From assembly GCF_012276755.1 (NCBI RefSeq), contig NZ_JAAXKX010000008.1, forward strand, positions 1 through 64,000: a stretch of DNA of 64,000 bases, in the 5' to 3' direction. The stretch's first letter is position 1, and each line of letters opens with the position of its first letter. This document shows positions 18,769 to 28,660 of the stretch, one piece after another. The position numbers were made by a program, and so were the translations under genes. This stretch comes from Marichromatium bheemlicum. Its GTDB lineage: Bacteria; Pseudomonadota; Gammaproteobacteria; Chromatiales; Chromatiaceae. The notes under the pieces are model-generated. The model ran no database searches. It saw only the letters and a list, made by a program, of their open reading frames with translations, and had not been told where the DNA came from.

Positions 18769-18969
18769 CCTGTTTTCAGCCCTGCCATGCCCCGGATCAG
18801 GATTCGATCATCATGGGGACGGAAGAGCGGTGATGAGCGGCCGAACGGCCATTGCAGCGGGACACAAACGGGGGATATCGCACCCATCTGGAGAGACGGG
18901 CGCGCGGGGATGGGATCAGACCATGATCACCCGGCGCAGGAGGGCCCGGCGCCGGGTATGGACCGGGAC

Positions 18970-20418
18970 TCAGGCCCCGGAGACAGCGCCGCGCGACTGC
19001 TCCACCTGGGCCACACCGACCTGCTCGAGGCCCGCGCTCCGGGCGGCACGCTCGGCGGCGTCACGCAGCCGCTTGGCCGCCGAGATCCGCACCAACACCG
19101 GCTGCGCCTCGACGACCTGGTCGAACAGCGCGCGCGCCTCGGGCGCCCAGGGCAGCTCGCGGTGCATCCGCGCCGGGGTGGGATCGACGCGATCGAGATC
19201 GGTACCCAGCGGCAGGATGTTGAACAGCGCATCGAACAGTGCGTTGCACACCTCCTGGACCAGATAGGTCGCCCCGGCGTAGCCCATGAAGGGCGTGCCG
19301 GTATGGCGCCGGATCACGGTCCCCGGGAAGGAGGCCGGGATATAGGTCGCGCGGGCGCCGATCTCGGCGAGATACATCCGTTCGTTATAGCTGCCGAAGA
19401 CGATCAGCGGGGTCTTCTCCTGCACCGCGCTGCGGATCGCGTCGTTGTCGATCTTCACCCCGGCGCGCCGCGAGAAGGCGAAATTACAGGGAAAGCCCAG
19501 CTCATCCTCAAGGAAGTGACGCAGCCCGCGGGCGTAGGTCTCGCTGGCCGCGACACCGAAGCTCGCGGTGGTGAAGAAGTCCTGGGTGACCGAGCGCCAC
19601 AGGTCCCAGACCGGCTTGATCGTGGTGTGCTTCTCGCGCTCGATGAAGGGCTCGGGATCGAGCCCGAGCAGCTCGCCGAGGGTGCGCAGGAACTTGGTGG
19701 TGCTGTGCAACCCGATCGGCGCCTGCAGATAGGGCCGTTCAAGCGCCTCACACAGCGCGCGCCCACACTCACGGTACATGCACACGTTGACATCGGCATC
19801 GGCCAGCCTGGGGATCTCCGAGAGCTCGCAGCCGAGCGGGAAGGTGAGGTTGACCTCGGCGCCGATACCCTCGATCAGGCGCTGGATCTCGGCCAGATCC
19901 GAGGGCATGTTGAAGGTGCCGTACATCGGCCCGATGATGTTCACCTTCGGGCGCTCGTCGGGGCCGCGCTCGCGGCGCTTGACCGCCTTGCCCTTCTTCG
20001 TCCCGTACTGGGTCCACAGCCAGTACATCGCGCGGTTGGCGCTCTGCCACTGGTCCTCGTCGATGGTGCGCGGCAAGAAGCGCTGGATGTTGGTGCCTTC
20101 GGGGGTCACGCCGCCGCCGATCATCTCGGCGATCGAACCGGTCACCACCACTGTCGGCAGCTTCGGATCGAGGCTCTCGAAGGCCCGGCGCATCGCCTGC
20201 TCGGTGCCCTCCTGTCCCAGCTCCTCCTCGCCCAGCCCGGTCACCGCCACCGGCAGCTCGTGCGGCGGCAGACCATCGGTGTAGTGCAGCACCGCCGTCA
20301 CCGGCAGGTTCTCGCAGCCCACCGGGCCGTCGATGATCACCTGCAGGCCCTTGACGGCGGTGAAGACGTAGACAGAGCCCCAGTAACCGCCAGCGCGGTC
20401 GAGGTCGTTGATCAGCAT
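18970..20418 (-). CDS. bchZ: chlorophyllide a reductase subunit BchZ
   Basis: BchZ is the beta-like half of the nitrogenase-related BchYZ catalytic protein that reduces ring B of chlorophyllide a to a bacteriochlorin. The start [19 protein letters not shown] with [10 protein letters not shown] is typical. [28 protein letters not shown] and [13 protein letters not shown] follow. The ATG at 20418 gives 482 residues, normal for BchZ, with TGAGGACG upstream. An upstream ATG would add 25 unconserved residues. It starts 13 bp after bchY and is the last gene before the puf promoter. Confidence 0.97.
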   Translation of the reverse strand: MLINDLDRAGGYWGSVYVFTAVKGLQVIIDGPVGCENLPVTAVLHYTDGLPPHELPVAVTGLGEEELGQEGTEQAMRRAFESLDPKLPTVVVTGSIAEMIGGGVTPEGTNIQRFLPRTIDEDQWQSANRAMYWLWTQYGTKKGKAVKRRERGPDERPKVNIIGPMYGTFNMPSDLAEIQRLIEGIGAEVNLTFPLGCELSEIPRLADADVNVCMYRECGRALCEALERPYLQAPIGLHSTTKFLRTLGELLGLDPEPFIEREKHTTIKPVWDLWRSVTQDFFTTASFGVAASETYARGLRHFLEDELGFPCNFAFSRRAGVKIDNDAIRSAVQEKTPLIVFGSYNERMYLAEIGARATYIPASFPGTVIRRHTGTPFMGYAGATYLVQEVCNALFDALFNILPLGTDLDRVDPTPARMHRELPWAPEARALFDQVVEAQPVLVRISAAKRLRDAAERAARSAGLEQVGVAQVEQSRGAVSGA

Positions 20419-20431
20419 CGGTAAGGCGTCC

Positions 20432-21913
20432 TCAGTGCGCGGCTCGGGTCGACTTGGCGCGGCGTGTGCCGGGCGCGACGGGCCAGACCCCACTCGTCGC
20501 CCCCTCCCCGACCCCGGCGAAAAACGCCTTCATGGTGTCGAAGCGGGCACGGTTGCCCAGCGCGGCGTTGATCACCTGCGCCAGCGAGCCGGCCCCGGCG
20601 GGCCCCATCAGCGGGCGCGCCGAGATCAGATTGGTGAAATAGAGCGCGGGGATGGTCATCTCCTTGGCCGCCTGCACCACCGGCGTGGTACCGATGGCCA
20701 GGTCCGGTTCGAGCGCCTTCACCGCGGCGAGGTCCTGCTCCAGCGAGGCGCGGAACTGCACCGGCACACCGCGTTCCTCGAGCCAGGCCAGATCGGGCTC
20801 CGACCAGGGGGTACGCGGACAGGCGGTACCGACATAGGGCACCTCGGCACCGGACTCGATCAGCAGCCGTGCGACCAGCAGCTCCGAGCCCTCGTAGCCC
20901 GAGACCAGCACCCGCCCCTTGATCGGCGCGCCGGCAAGCGCGCCCTTGATCGCCGGCAGGAAGCGGTTCTTGGCCGCGTCCACGGTATCGCGCGCAATCC
21001 CGCAGGCCGCGCCGATGGCATCGAGCCAGGCGGCAGTGCCCTCGACCCCGACCGGGGCCGAGCCCACCACCGGACGCCCGGCGGCAGCGAACTCGCGCGC
21101 GCTGGCGGCATAGTGGGGATGGATCGCCGCAGCGGCGGCGCAGTCGAGCGCGGCATAGAGTTCACGCCACTCGCGGGTCGGAATCACCGGACCGGCGGCC
21201 AGCCCCAACGGCTCGAGCAGCATGCCGATGCCGACCGGATCGGCCGGGAACATCTCACCGAGCAGGGTCACCGTGGGGCGCTCGCTGCGCCCACCGCGCG
21301 GGGCCTGCACCGGTCCCTGTTCGGCCTCGCGGCGGGCGTAGTTGAGCATCGCCCCGGCGAGCACGTCCTTGGCCTCGGCATGGGTGGGCACACCGAAGCC
21401 GGGGATGTCGATACCGAGCACGCGCACCCCGTTGATCTGCTTGGGCAGCAGCCGCAGCGGCACCCCGGAGGCGGTCGGCACGCACAGGTTGATGACCACG
21501 ATGGTGTCGTAGCGCTCAGGGTCGGCAAGCGTGTCGACGGCCTCGCGCACGTCCTCGTAGAGTTGCCCGGAGACCAGGCTCTCGGAGTCGAACGGGATAT
21601 AGCCGATCGAACGGCGCGCGCCATAGAAGTGAGCGGTGAAGCTCAGGCCGTAGACGCAGCAACCGGAGCCGACCATCAGCATCGCGGTGCGACGCATCCG
21701 CAACCCGACGCGCAGCGCGCCGAACGAGGGACACATGGTCTGCGGCTGGTCATGTGGCGCTGGCACCGCGTTGGCGTCGAGCCGCGCGATCAGCGCGCTG
21801 TCGCCAGCGGCCTCGGCGGCACGGCGCAGCACATCACGGTGCTGACACACCCCATCCCCGGGGGCGGCGACGGCCTGCGAGCTGCGGGGCCCGTCCTGGT
21901 GCTGCTCAGACAT
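20432..21913 (-). CDS. bchY: chlorophyllide a reductase subunit BchY
   Basis: BchY is the alpha-like partner of BchZ. Conserved parts are [31 protein letters not shown] (cluster-ligating Cys), [14 protein letters not shown] and GTACPRTPW near the end. The ATG at 21913 (MSEQHQDGP) overlaps the bchX stop by 8 bp and gives 493 residues. The open frame continues upstream for 111 codons, but that part is an out-of-frame reading of bchX. The C-terminal 15 residues are basic and not conserved. Confidence 0.96.
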   Translation of the reverse strand: MSEQHQDGPRSSQAVAAPGDGVCQHRDVLRRAAEAAGDSALIARLDANAVPAPHDQPQTMCPSFGALRVGLRMRRTAMLMVGSGCCVYGLSFTAHFYGARRSIGYIPFDSESLVSGQLYEDVREAVDTLADPERYDTIVVINLCVPTASGVPLRLLPKQINGVRVLGIDIPGFGVPTHAEAKDVLAGAMLNYARREAEQGPVQAPRGGRSERPTVTLLGEMFPADPVGIGMLLEPLGLAAGPVIPTREWRELYAALDCAAAAAIHPHYAASAREFAAAGRPVVGSAPVGVEGTAAWLDAIGAACGIARDTVDAAKNRFLPAIKGALAGAPIKGRVLVSGYEGSELLVARLLIESGAEVPYVGTACPRTPWSEPDLAWLEERGVPVQFRASLEQDLAAVKALEPDLAIGTTPVVQAAKEMTIPALYFTNLISARPLMGPAGAGSLAQVINAALGNRARFDTMKAFFAGVGEGATSGVWPVAPGTRRAKSTRAAH

Positions 21914-22862
21914 CGTCGTAGACCACCTCGAGCGAGGGCCGCTCGATCGCGGCGGTACTGCACATGTCGGTCGGCTGCGCCGGCTCGAGCACGACGTTGC
22001 GCCCGACCTCGTCGCCCTTGAACAGACCGAGCAGCGACTCGTGCTCGAGCGGCTTGGGACGACGCGGCGGCGCCTCGGCGACATTGGTCGCCAGCTCCTC
22101 GAACAACGGCCCCCAGCGCTCACCCGGGCGGCCGATGATCTCGTAGTTGGCGCTCTTGCGGCGGATCTCCTCGTGCGCCGGGATGGTGGCGAGGATTGGG
22201 ATATCGGCGGCCTGGGCAAAGGCCTGGGCCTCGCCGGTACCGTCATCCTTGTTGATCACCATGCCGGCGACGCCGACACTGCCACCGAGCCCAGCGAAAT
22301 ACTCGACCGCCGAACAGACGTTGTTGGCGACATAGAGCGACTGCAGGTCGTTGGAGCCGACCACGATCACCTTCTGGCAGAGATCGCGCGCGATCGGCAG
22401 GCCGAAGCCGCCGCAGACCACGTCACCGAGGAAGTCGAGCAGCACGTAGTCGAAGTCCCAGTCATTGAAGCCGAGACGCTCGAGCAGCTCGAAGCCGTGG
22501 ATGATGCCGCGCCCACCACAGCCACGCCCGACCTCAGGACCGCCGAGTTCCATCGCGAACACGCCGTCGCGCTTGAAGCAGACGTCGCTGATCACGACCT
22601 CCTCGCCGGCGCGCTTCTTCGCCGCCGAGGTACCGAGGATGGTCGGGCAGGAGCGCCCACCAAACAGCAGCGTGGCGGTATCGCTCTTGGGGTCGCAGCC
22701 GATCAGCAGCACCTTCTTGCCCTGCTGTGCCAGCATGTACGACAGGTTGGCCAGCGTGAAGCTCTTGCCGATGCCACCCTTGCCGTAGATGGCGATGATC
22801 TGCGTCTCCTTGGCCGCGGATGCCGCGCAGACCGGCGCGGGGGTATTGACGGATACGCTCAC
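21906..22862 (-). CDS. bchX: chlorophyllide a reductase iron protein BchX
   Basis: BchX is the NifH-like ATPase that donates electrons to BchYZ. It has the P-loop IYGKGGIGKSFT near residue 27, switch I region IGCDPKSDT, and the cluster Cys in VGRGCGGRGI and DVVCGGFGLP. The preferred start is GTG at 22862 (VSVNTPAPV), which forms a GTGA overlap with the bchC stop and has GGAGAG upstream, giving 318 residues. An ATG at 22898 would add 12 residues and lie inside bchC. Confidence 0.95.
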   Translation of the reverse strand: MSVSVNTPAPVCAASAAKETQIIAIYGKGGIGKSFTLANLSYMLAQQGKKVLLIGCDPKSDTATLLFGGRSCPTILGTSAAKKRAGEEVVISDVCFKRDGVFAMELGGPEVGRGCGGRGIIHGFELLERLGFNDWDFDYVLLDFLGDVVCGGFGLPIARDLCQKVIVVGSNDLQSLYVANNVCSAVEYFAGLGGSVGVAGMVINKDDGTGEAQAFAQAADIPILATIPAHEEIRRKSANYEIIGRPGERWGPLFEELATNVAEAPPRRPKPLEHESLLGLFKGDEVGRNVVLEPAQPTDMCSTAAIERPSLEVVYDDV

Positions 22863-23818
22863 GAAATCGCTCTCCAATCCAGAATCATCTTCAGGCACAT
22901 CGGGTCACCGAAGGCGGTGCGGTAGGCACGATCGGCCTCGGTGGCCGGCTCCCGATGCGTAATGAGCCCGTCCAGGGACAACCGGCCGGACTCGACCAGT
23001 TCCTTGACCGCGGCCAGGTCGGTGGGATGCCACTGCGCCGCCACCCGCAGCCGCGCCTCGCGCATGAACGCCGGCGGGAAGGTGAACGACAACGGCTGGC
23101 TGTAGAAGCCGGCGAGCACGATCTCACCCTGCGGCGCCAGCCGCGCGATCAGCTGATCGAGGATCTGCGGATCGCCGCTGACATCACAGATGCTGCGATA
23201 GTCGCGCCGCTCGTCGTTGGCCGGATCGATCACCTCGTAGTCGAAGCCCTCGGCGCCGCTGGCGCGCTCGGGATTGACCTCCCAGACCACCGGACGGCTG
23301 CCCTCCTCGGCGAGCGCGGCGATCCGCGCCAGCAGCCGGCCGAGCACGCCGTGGCCGATGATCAACTCGGCGTGCGGTGCCTTGCCGGGATTGGCGATGG
23401 CGTGATGGGCGGTCGCCGCCAGCGCCAGCAGCACCGCGCGCTCGCCGAGGACCTCGTCGACCACCAGCAGCCGCGCACCAGGCACCACCACCCGCGCCGA
23501 GGCTCCGCCGAACAACCCGTTGACCTCGCCATAGCAGCGGGCACCAGGGACGAAGACGAAGTCACCGACCTTGACCCCGGACTCGGGGCCGGCCTCGACC
23601 ACGCGACCGACGGACTCATAACCGGGCACCAACGGGTAACCCATACCCGGGAAGTGGGGCATGCGCCCGGACCACAGCAGACGTTCGGTCCCGGTACTGA
23701 TTCCGCTCCAGGCGATCTCGACCACGGCGTCACCCGCCTCGGGCGGGGTAAGCTGCAATCGTTGAAGCGAAAGACGTTCGGGCTGTTCGAGGACAACGGC
23801 GAGGGTTTCGAGGTTCAC
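22859..23818 (-). CDS. bchC: bacteriochlorophyllide 3-hydroxyethyl dehydrogenase BchC
   Basis: BchC is a zinc-less medium-chain dehydrogenase that oxidises the C3 hydroxyethyl group to the acetyl group of bacteriochlorophyll a. The 319-residue protein shows VEIAWSGISTGTERLLWSG and PHFPGMGYPLVPGYESVG, then a degenerate nucleotide fold (AELIIGHGVLGRLLARI), and ends FGDPMCLKMILDWRAIS. Gene order crtF-bchC-bchX-bchY-bchZ matches the superoperons of other purple bacteria. Confidence 0.95.
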   Translation of the reverse strand: MNLETLAVVLEQPERLSLQRLQLTPPEAGDAVVEIAWSGISTGTERLLWSGRMPHFPGMGYPLVPGYESVGRVVEAGPESGVKVGDFVFVPGARCYGEVNGLFGGASARVVVPGARLLVVDEVLGERAVLLALAATAHHAIANPGKAPHAELIIGHGVLGRLLARIAALAEEGSRPVVWEVNPERASGAEGFDYEVIDPANDERRDYRSICDVSGDPQILDQLIARLAPQGEIVLAGFYSQPLSFTFPPAFMREARLRVAAQWHPTDLAAVKELVESGRLSLDGLITHREPATEADRAYRTAFGDPMCLKMILDWRAIS

Positions 23819-23962
23819 GGTGCGGCACGTATTCGAGTTGTTACGGACGAGCCTCGCAGTTTAACGGATGTGATCGACCCGTCCACCGCGAGAGCCCAGT
23901 GATATTGATCTGCATCGGCAAAAGCCGTCGCGCCTCCACGGCGCCCGATCGAGCACGAGGAC

Positions 23963-25084
23963 TCAGGCCGGCGCCCGGCGCGCTTGCAGCACGCGCGCCA
24001 GGATCGGGCGGTGGGTCGGACACTCACGCGTCGCGACGAAACCGGCGGCACCGAGCATGGCTTCGAGTTCGGCGGCCGTCCGCGGCCGTCCGCTGCCCAT
24101 CGCCAGCAGATAGAAGCCGAAATAGGCATCCCCCACCGGCTCGGCACCGCGGGTACCGGCCATCGGCTCGGCCACCAGGACACTGCCGCCAGGGGCGAGT
24201 GCGCGGTGGGCCGCAGCGATGAAGCCGGCGGCACGCTCATCGTCGTGATCGTGCACCACCCGCACCAGCGAGACCACGTCGGCCCCCTCGGGCAAGGCAT
24301 CGTTGAGCACGTCACCGCCGACGGCGCGCGCGCGATCGGCGAGCCCCTCACGGACGAAACGCGCCTGGGCACGCTCGGCCACCGCCGGCAGATCGAACAG
24401 GATCACCTGCAGGTGCGGCCAGCGCTTGGCCACCTCGACCAGGAAGGTGCCATCACCGCCGGCGATATCGAGCAGACAGCGGTGATCGCGGAAGGAGTAG
24501 GCGCCGAGCACCTCCTCGGCGATCATCGTCTGGGAGTCGGCCATCAGCGCCGAGTAGCCGTCCACCGCTGCGGCATCGCTGTGTGCCGGCGCGCTCGACC
24601 CGGCATAGGCCCAATAGTCGGCCAGCGCGCGCTGTGGCGGCTCGCCGCGCAGCAGCGCCAGCGGGTCCTCGAGATCGGCATAGAGCATCGCATGGTGCTC
24701 GACCATGGCGGCAATGCCGCGATTGCCGAGCACCACGGCACCACGCTCGCCGAGGGCGAAGCGATCCGCGCCGCGGCGCTCGACCAGGCGCAGGCTGGCC
24801 GCGGCGAGCAACAGACGCCGCGCGCCCTCCTCCGGCAGCCCCAGCGCCGGAGCGAGCGCGGCGCTATCGCTCGGGCCGCGCTCGGCGAGCCGTTCAAACA
24901 GGCGCACGCGCACGCAGGCATAAAGCACCTGGGAATAGACGAAGCCGGCGACGATGTCGAACAGCTCGCGGGCATGGCGCCGAGCGAGCGGGCGGGTCAG
25001 CGGGAAGCGGGCGGCCCAGCGCTGGAAGCGCGGGCTGGAGAGGAGACGGTTACGCAGTTTCAGCCAGTCATCACGAATCGGCAC
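23963..25084 (-). CDS. crtF: demethylspheroidene/hydroxycarotenoid O-methyltransferase CrtF
   Basis: CrtF is an S-adenosylmethionine-dependent enzyme that methylates the C1 hydroxyl of acyclic carotenoids on the way to spirilloxanthin. The N-terminal dimerisation domain contains ELFDIVAGFVYSQVLYAC. The SAM site is LLDIAGGDGTFLVEVAK near residue 225, followed by FDLPAVAERA and VHDHDDERA. The preferred start is GTG at 25084 with GGAGGG just upstream, giving 373 residues. An ATG at 25120 adds 12 Arg-rich residues. It follows crtE by about 57 bp on the same strand. A 144-bp gap to bchC shows no obvious terminator. Confidence 0.93.
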   Translation of the reverse strand: MPIRDDWLKLRNRLLSSPRFQRWAARFPLTRPLARRHARELFDIVAGFVYSQVLYACVRVRLFERLAERGPSDSAALAPALGLPEEGARRLLLAAASLRLVERRGADRFALGERGAVVLGNRGIAAMVEHHAMLYADLEDPLALLRGEPPQRALADYWAYAGSSAPAHSDAAAVDGYSALMADSQTMIAEEVLGAYSFRDHRCLLDIAGGDGTFLVEVAKRWPHLQVILFDLPAVAERAQARFVREGLADRARAVGGDVLNDALPEGADVVSLVRVVHDHDDERAAGFIAAAHRALAPGGSVLVAEPMAGTRGAEPVGDAYFGFYLLAMGSGRPRTAAELEAMLGAAGFVATRECPTHRPILARVLQARRAPA

Positions 25085-25141
25085 GAGCACCCTCCGGCGC
25101 GCACCCGGCGCGCGCCGCACGGGCGCGCGCGACGGGCGGGA

Positions 25142-26014
25142 TCAGGCAGCCTGCTGGGCGAGGCTCTTGGGCATGATGTGGCGTGCCTCGTGCTTCAGCA
25201 CCTCGGCAAAGCGCTCACGACCGGGGCACTCGGGGATGGCATCGATGGCCTCTTGCACCAGCCCCTTGAGCCGAGCCACGGCACCCTCGACACCGAGTTC
25301 ACCGGCGGCGCTGGGCCGATTGAGCAGGGCATCGCGCCCGACCGGCTTACCGACCTCCTGGGCACTGGCGGCGACATCGCGCAGGTCGTCGGCGACCTGA
25401 TAGGCCTCGCCGATCTTGTCGCCGACCACCCGCCAGGCATCGGCGTCGGCACCGGCGACCTGGGCGCCGGCGGCGGTCGCGGCGGCGAACAGCGCACCGG
25501 TCTTGGCGCGATGATAGTGCTCGACCGAGACCGTGGGCTCACACTCCCAGGCCTGACCGGCGGTGATGCCGTGCGGCATCCCCGCCGAGCGCCCGACGGT
25601 GAGCAGCAGCGGCGCGAGCAGCGCCGGCTTGTCGGGGAGCTGGCGAGCGAGGTGCTCGAAGGCGAGGATGATCAGCGCGTCGCCGGCGAGTACCGCCAGC
25701 GGCTCGCCATAGGCACGGTGCACCGAGGGCACCCCGCGACGCAGCGGCGAGTCGTCGAAACACGGCAGATCATCGTGCACCAGCGAGGCGCAGTGCAGCA
25801 GTTCGATGGCGCTCGCCGCAGCATCGGCGGCCACCACGTCCTTGCTACCACACGCAGCGGCCACCGCGATGCACAGCCGTGGGCGCACCCGCGCCCCGCC
25901 CGGGAAAACTGCGTGACGCACCGCCTCGGCCAGCCGCGGGGGACAGCCGGAGACGACCACATGTTCAATGGCCTCGGTCAAGGCCCGCTCGATTCTCGCT
26001 GCGGTGGCATCCAT
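25142..26014 (-). CDS. crtE: geranylgeranyl diphosphate synthase CrtE
   Basis: CrtE condenses isopentenyl units to the C20 precursor of carotenoids and the phytyl tail. The 290-residue protein has the two Asp-rich motifs of trans-prenyltransferases, HDDLPCFDD near residue 82 and YQVADDLRDV near residue 210. FPGGARVRPRLCIAVAAACG is the typical N-terminal isopentenyl-binding region. It is the first gene of the minus-strand superoperon and diverges from crtD across tandem PpsR-type boxes. Confidence 0.95.
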   Translation of the reverse strand: MDATAARIERALTEAIEHVVVSGCPPRLAEAVRHAVFPGGARVRPRLCIAVAAACGSKDVVAADAAASAIELLHCASLVHDDLPCFDDSPLRRGVPSVHRAYGEPLAVLAGDALIILAFEHLARQLPDKPALLAPLLLTVGRSAGMPHGITAGQAWECEPTVSVEHYHRAKTGALFAAATAAGAQVAGADADAWRVVGDKIGEAYQVADDLRDVAASAQEVGKPVGRDALLNRPSAAGELGVEGAVARLKGLVQEAIDAIPECPGRERFAEVLKHEARHIMPKSLAQQAA

Positions 26015-26052
26015 CTCTGCTTCCCCGGCAACTGGTGTTCGTCTGAAAAAGT

Positions 26053-26096
26053 GTAAGGATTAGTTGACACTAAATTGTGTCATGTACAATAGACAT
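26053..26096. promoter_or_regulatory. divergent crtE/crtD promoter region with two PpsR/CrtJ boxes
   Basis: Two exact TGT-N12-ACA palindromes, TGTAAGGATTAGTTGACA at 26053-26070 and TGTCATGTACAATAGACA at 26079-26096, start 26 bp apart. On the plus strand TTGACA (26065-26070) and TACAAT (26086-26091) form a crtD promoter with a 15-bp spacer. On the minus strand ATGACA and TAATCC lie at the mirror positions for crtE. One pair of boxes can therefore silence both directions. Regulator identity is inferred from the consensus. Confidence 0.7.
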
Positions 26097-26140
26097 CAAC
26101 GTACGAAGCGTCAACGTGAATCACAGGAGGTCGCCATCCG

Positions 26141-27631
26141 ATGTCAACGCAGTCGGTCATCGTCATCGGGGCAGGGATCGGCGGCCTGGCGGCGGCCATT
26201 CGTCTCGCAGCCCGCGGGCTGCACGTCCGGGTGTTCGAGCGCGCCGCCAGCCCTGGTGGCAAGATGCGCCAGTTACAGGTCGGCGGGCAGGCGATCGACG
26301 CCGGTCCCACCGTCTTCACCATGCGCTGGGTCTTCGACGACCTCTTCGCCGTCGCCGGCGCCCGACTCGACGATCACCTGACACTGCAGCCGGCCGAGAT
26401 CATAGCACGCCACGCCTGGAGCGCCGACGAGCACCTCGACCTCTATGCCGACCCCGAGCGCTCGATTGCGGCCATCGGCGAACTTGCCGGGGCCGCCGAG
26501 GCGAAGCGCTATCGCGCCTTTTGCGCGCGCGCGCGCAATGCTTATGAGACCCTCGACGAGAGCTTCATCCATGCCTCGCGCCCCAGCGTGATGGGGTTGA
26601 TGAGCCGCTGCGGCATGAGCGGGATGGCCAACCTGCGCCAGGTGCGCCCCTACGACACCTTGTGGCAAGCGCTCGGTGAGCACTTCGCCGACCCCAGGCT
26701 GCGCCAGCTGTTCGGACGCTATTCGACCTACTGCGGCTCCTCGCCCTTCGCCGCGCCGGCGACGCTGATGCTCATCGCCCATGTCGAGCAGCAGGGGGTG
26801 TGGCTGGTGCGCGACGGCATGCACCGGGTCGCGCGCACGCTCGCCGCACTCGCCGAGGGACTGGGGGTGGAACTCCACCTCGGCCGCGGGGTCTCGGAGA
26901 TCGAGGTAACGCAGGGGCGCGCCAGTGGCGTGATCCTGGAGGACGGCGAACGCATCGGCGCCGATGCGGTGATCTGCAACGCCGATCCCGCGGCACTCTC
27001 CAGCGGACGCCTCGGCGCCGCGGCGATCGCCGCCCTGCCCCGCCTACCGGTCGCGCGACGCTCGCTCTCGGCGATCACCTGGGGGCTGGTGGCGCACACC
27101 GAGGGTATGGCGCTCGAGCGCCACAACGTCTTCTTCGCTCGCGACTACCAGGCCGAGTTCGAAGACATCTTTCATCACGGACGCGTCCCGCGCGAGGGGA
27201 CCGTCTATGTCTGCGCCCAGGACCGTGGCGAGGGTGGGCCTCCCACGGGTCCAGAGCGCTTGTTGTTGTTGCTCAACGCCCCGGCACGGGGCGACATCCA
27301 ATCATTCGACGCTTCGGAGATCGATCAATGCGAACGGCGGGTATTCTCCCTGTTGGAACGATGTGGCCTGAGGGTGACGCGACACCCGGAACACAGCCAG
27401 ATCACCTCGCCGAGGGACTTCGAGGCGCTGTTCCCGGCGACCGGGGGAGCGCTCTACGGCCCGGCAATCCACGGTTGGCGGGCATCGTTCAATCGACCGG
27501 CCTCGCGGACCCGGATCCCGCGACTGTATCTGGCGGGCGGGAGCACGCACCCGGGCGCGGGCGTGCCGATGGCGGCGATCTCGGCGGAGCTGGCGACCCA
27601 GAGTCTGCTCGCGGACCTCGCTTCGACCTGA
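26141..27631 (+). CDS. crtD: hydroxycarotenoid 3,4-desaturase CrtD
   Basis: CrtD is a FAD-dependent phytoene-desaturase-family enzyme that introduces the C3-C4 double bond in hydroxylated or methoxylated acyclic carotenoids. The dinucleotide fold is VIVIGAGIGGLAAAIRLAARG at the N-terminus, with ERAASPGGKM and DAGPTVFTM. The C-terminal FAD motif reads LYLAGGSTHPGAGVPMA. Length (496) is normal. A GGAGGT ribosome site precedes the ATG. The TGA stop at 27629-27631 overlaps the putative CTG start of crtC. Confidence 0.94.
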   Translation: MSTQSVIVIGAGIGGLAAAIRLAARGLHVRVFERAASPGGKMRQLQVGGQAIDAGPTVFTMRWVFDDLFAVAGARLDDHLTLQPAEIIARHAWSADEHLDLYADPERSIAAIGELAGAAEAKRYRAFCARARNAYETLDESFIHASRPSVMGLMSRCGMSGMANLRQVRPYDTLWQALGEHFADPRLRQLFGRYSTYCGSSPFAAPATLMLIAHVEQQGVWLVRDGMHRVARTLAALAEGLGVELHLGRGVSEIEVTQGRASGVILEDGERIGADAVICNADPAALSSGRLGAAAIAALPRLPVARRSLSAITWGLVAHTEGMALERHNVFFARDYQAEFEDIFHHGRVPREGTVYVCAQDRGEGGPPTGPERLLLLLNAPARGDIQSFDASEIDQCERRVFSLLERCGLRVTRHPEHSQITSPRDFEALFPATGGALYGPAIHGWRASFNRPASRTRIPRLYLAGGSTHPGAGVPMAAISAELATQSLLADLAST

Positions 27632-28557
27632 ACATCACCCCCGGCGGCTATCTGTGGTGGTACGTCGATGCGCTGAGCGACGACGGTCAGCACGGGCTGA
27701 CCGTGATCGCGATGCTCGGCAACGTCTTCTCGCCCTACTACGCCTGGCGCCGGCGGCGCGCCGCCCCGGAACTCGACCCCTTCGACCACTGCGCACTCAA
27801 CGTGGTGCTCTACGGGCGCGACGGCAAGAAGCGCTGGGCGATGACCGAACGCGGTCGTGGCGCGCTGCAACAAGAGCGCGACAGCCTGCGCATCGGGCCG
27901 AGCGGCCTACACTGGGACGGCGAGACGCTGACCATCGACGTCGATGAGGTCACCGTCCCCCTGCCCTCGCGACTACGCGGGCGCATTCGTCTCCACCCAG
28001 CGGCGATCAACCCGCAGCACTTCACCCTCGACAGCCAAGCACGCCACCGCTGGCGTCCGATTGCCCCGGTCGCGCGGGTCGAACTCGATTTCGACAACCC
28101 CGGACTGCGCTGGAGCGGCGACGGCTATCTCGACTTCAATCAGGGCGCGGAACCGCTCGAGGCCGGCTTCCAGCGCTGGGACTGGTCGCGCGCCGCACTC
28201 AGTGACGGCGCCGCCACCCTCTACGACGCCACCGAACGCAATGGCCGCAACAGTCAACTGACGCTGCACTTCGACCGCCAGGGCCGGGTCGAGCAGCTCG
28301 AACCGCCGCCACGCGCACCGCTACCGACGGCCAGCGTCTGGCGGGTCAAGCGTGGCACCCAGTGCGAGCACGGCCACCAGGCGCGGGTGCTACAGACGCT
28401 GGAAGACACCCCCTTCTATGTGCGTTCGGTGGTCGAGACCCAGCTCTGCGGTGAGCGGGTCGAATCCGTCCACGAGAGCCTCGACCTCGACCGCTTTGCC
28501 GCCAATTGGGTACAGATGCTGCTGCCCTTCCGCATGCCACGCAAGGGCTGGGGCTGA
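27628..28557 (+). CDS. crtC: acyclic carotenoid 1,2-hydratase CrtC, with no canonical start codon
   Basis: CrtC adds water across the C1-C2 double bond of acyclic carotenoids. The frame gives TPGGYLWWYVDALSDDGQ, MLGNVFSPYYAWRRR, the RHRWRPIAPVARVELDF segment and LPFRMPRKGWG at the end, all typical. There is no in-frame ATG or GTG before GTG-ATC-GCG-ATG inside the conserved core. Upstream, the frame is open through the end of crtD. A CTG at 27628 sits in a CTGA overlap with the crtD stop, like the ATGA coupling elsewhere in this cluster, and would give 309 residues. The residues just before it (GPRFD) also look homologous to the family, so a frameshift fusion to CrtD or a sequence error are alternatives. 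Confidence 0.85.
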   Translation: MNITPGGYLWWYVDALSDDGQHGLTVIAMLGNVFSPYYAWRRRRAAPELDPFDHCALNVVLYGRDGKKRWAMTERGRGALQQERDSLRIGPSGLHWDGETLTIDVDEVTVPLPSRLRGRIRLHPAAINPQHFTLDSQARHRWRPIAPVARVELDFDNPGLRWSGDGYLDFNQGAEPLEAGFQRWDWSRAALSDGAATLYDATERNGRNSQLTLHFDRQGRVEQLEPPPRAPLPTASVWRVKRGTQCEHGHQARVLQTLEDTPFYVRSVVETQLCGERVESVHESLDLDRFAANWVQMLLPFRMPRKGWG

Positions 28558-28605
28558 GCCCCGGCGCTGGCTGGTACGCAGCTCGTTGAGCAAGGTGTAG
28601 ACACG

Positions 28606-28639
28606 ACAACGCCGCGCCGGGAAACCGGCGCGGCGTTGT
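28606..28639. terminator. bidirectional terminator between crtC and crtB
   Basis: A 15-bp perfect stem, ACAACGCCGCGCCGG/CCGGCGCGGCGTTGT, closes a GAAA tetraloop in the gap between the convergent crtC and crtB. Symmetry and position fit a terminator for both, although the T-run is weak. Confidence 0.75.
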
Positions 28640-28660
28640 TCAACGGCAGAGCGAATGGAC

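Noticed and set aside
18404-18969. A pufQ or pufX gene near the puf operon
   Set aside because: No small frame with membrane helix or ribosome site was found before pufB1 or after pufM. These genes are known from Rhodobacter relatives, not required here.
18787-20424. A 545-codon plus-strand open frame opposite bchZ
   Set aside because: It is the reverse reading of bchZ and crosses the puf promoter. It has no recognisable motif.
23819-23962. A PpsR-type box upstream of bchC
   Set aside because: No TGT-N12-ACA match occurs in the crtF-bchC gap, so bchC is assumed to be read from crtE/crtF.
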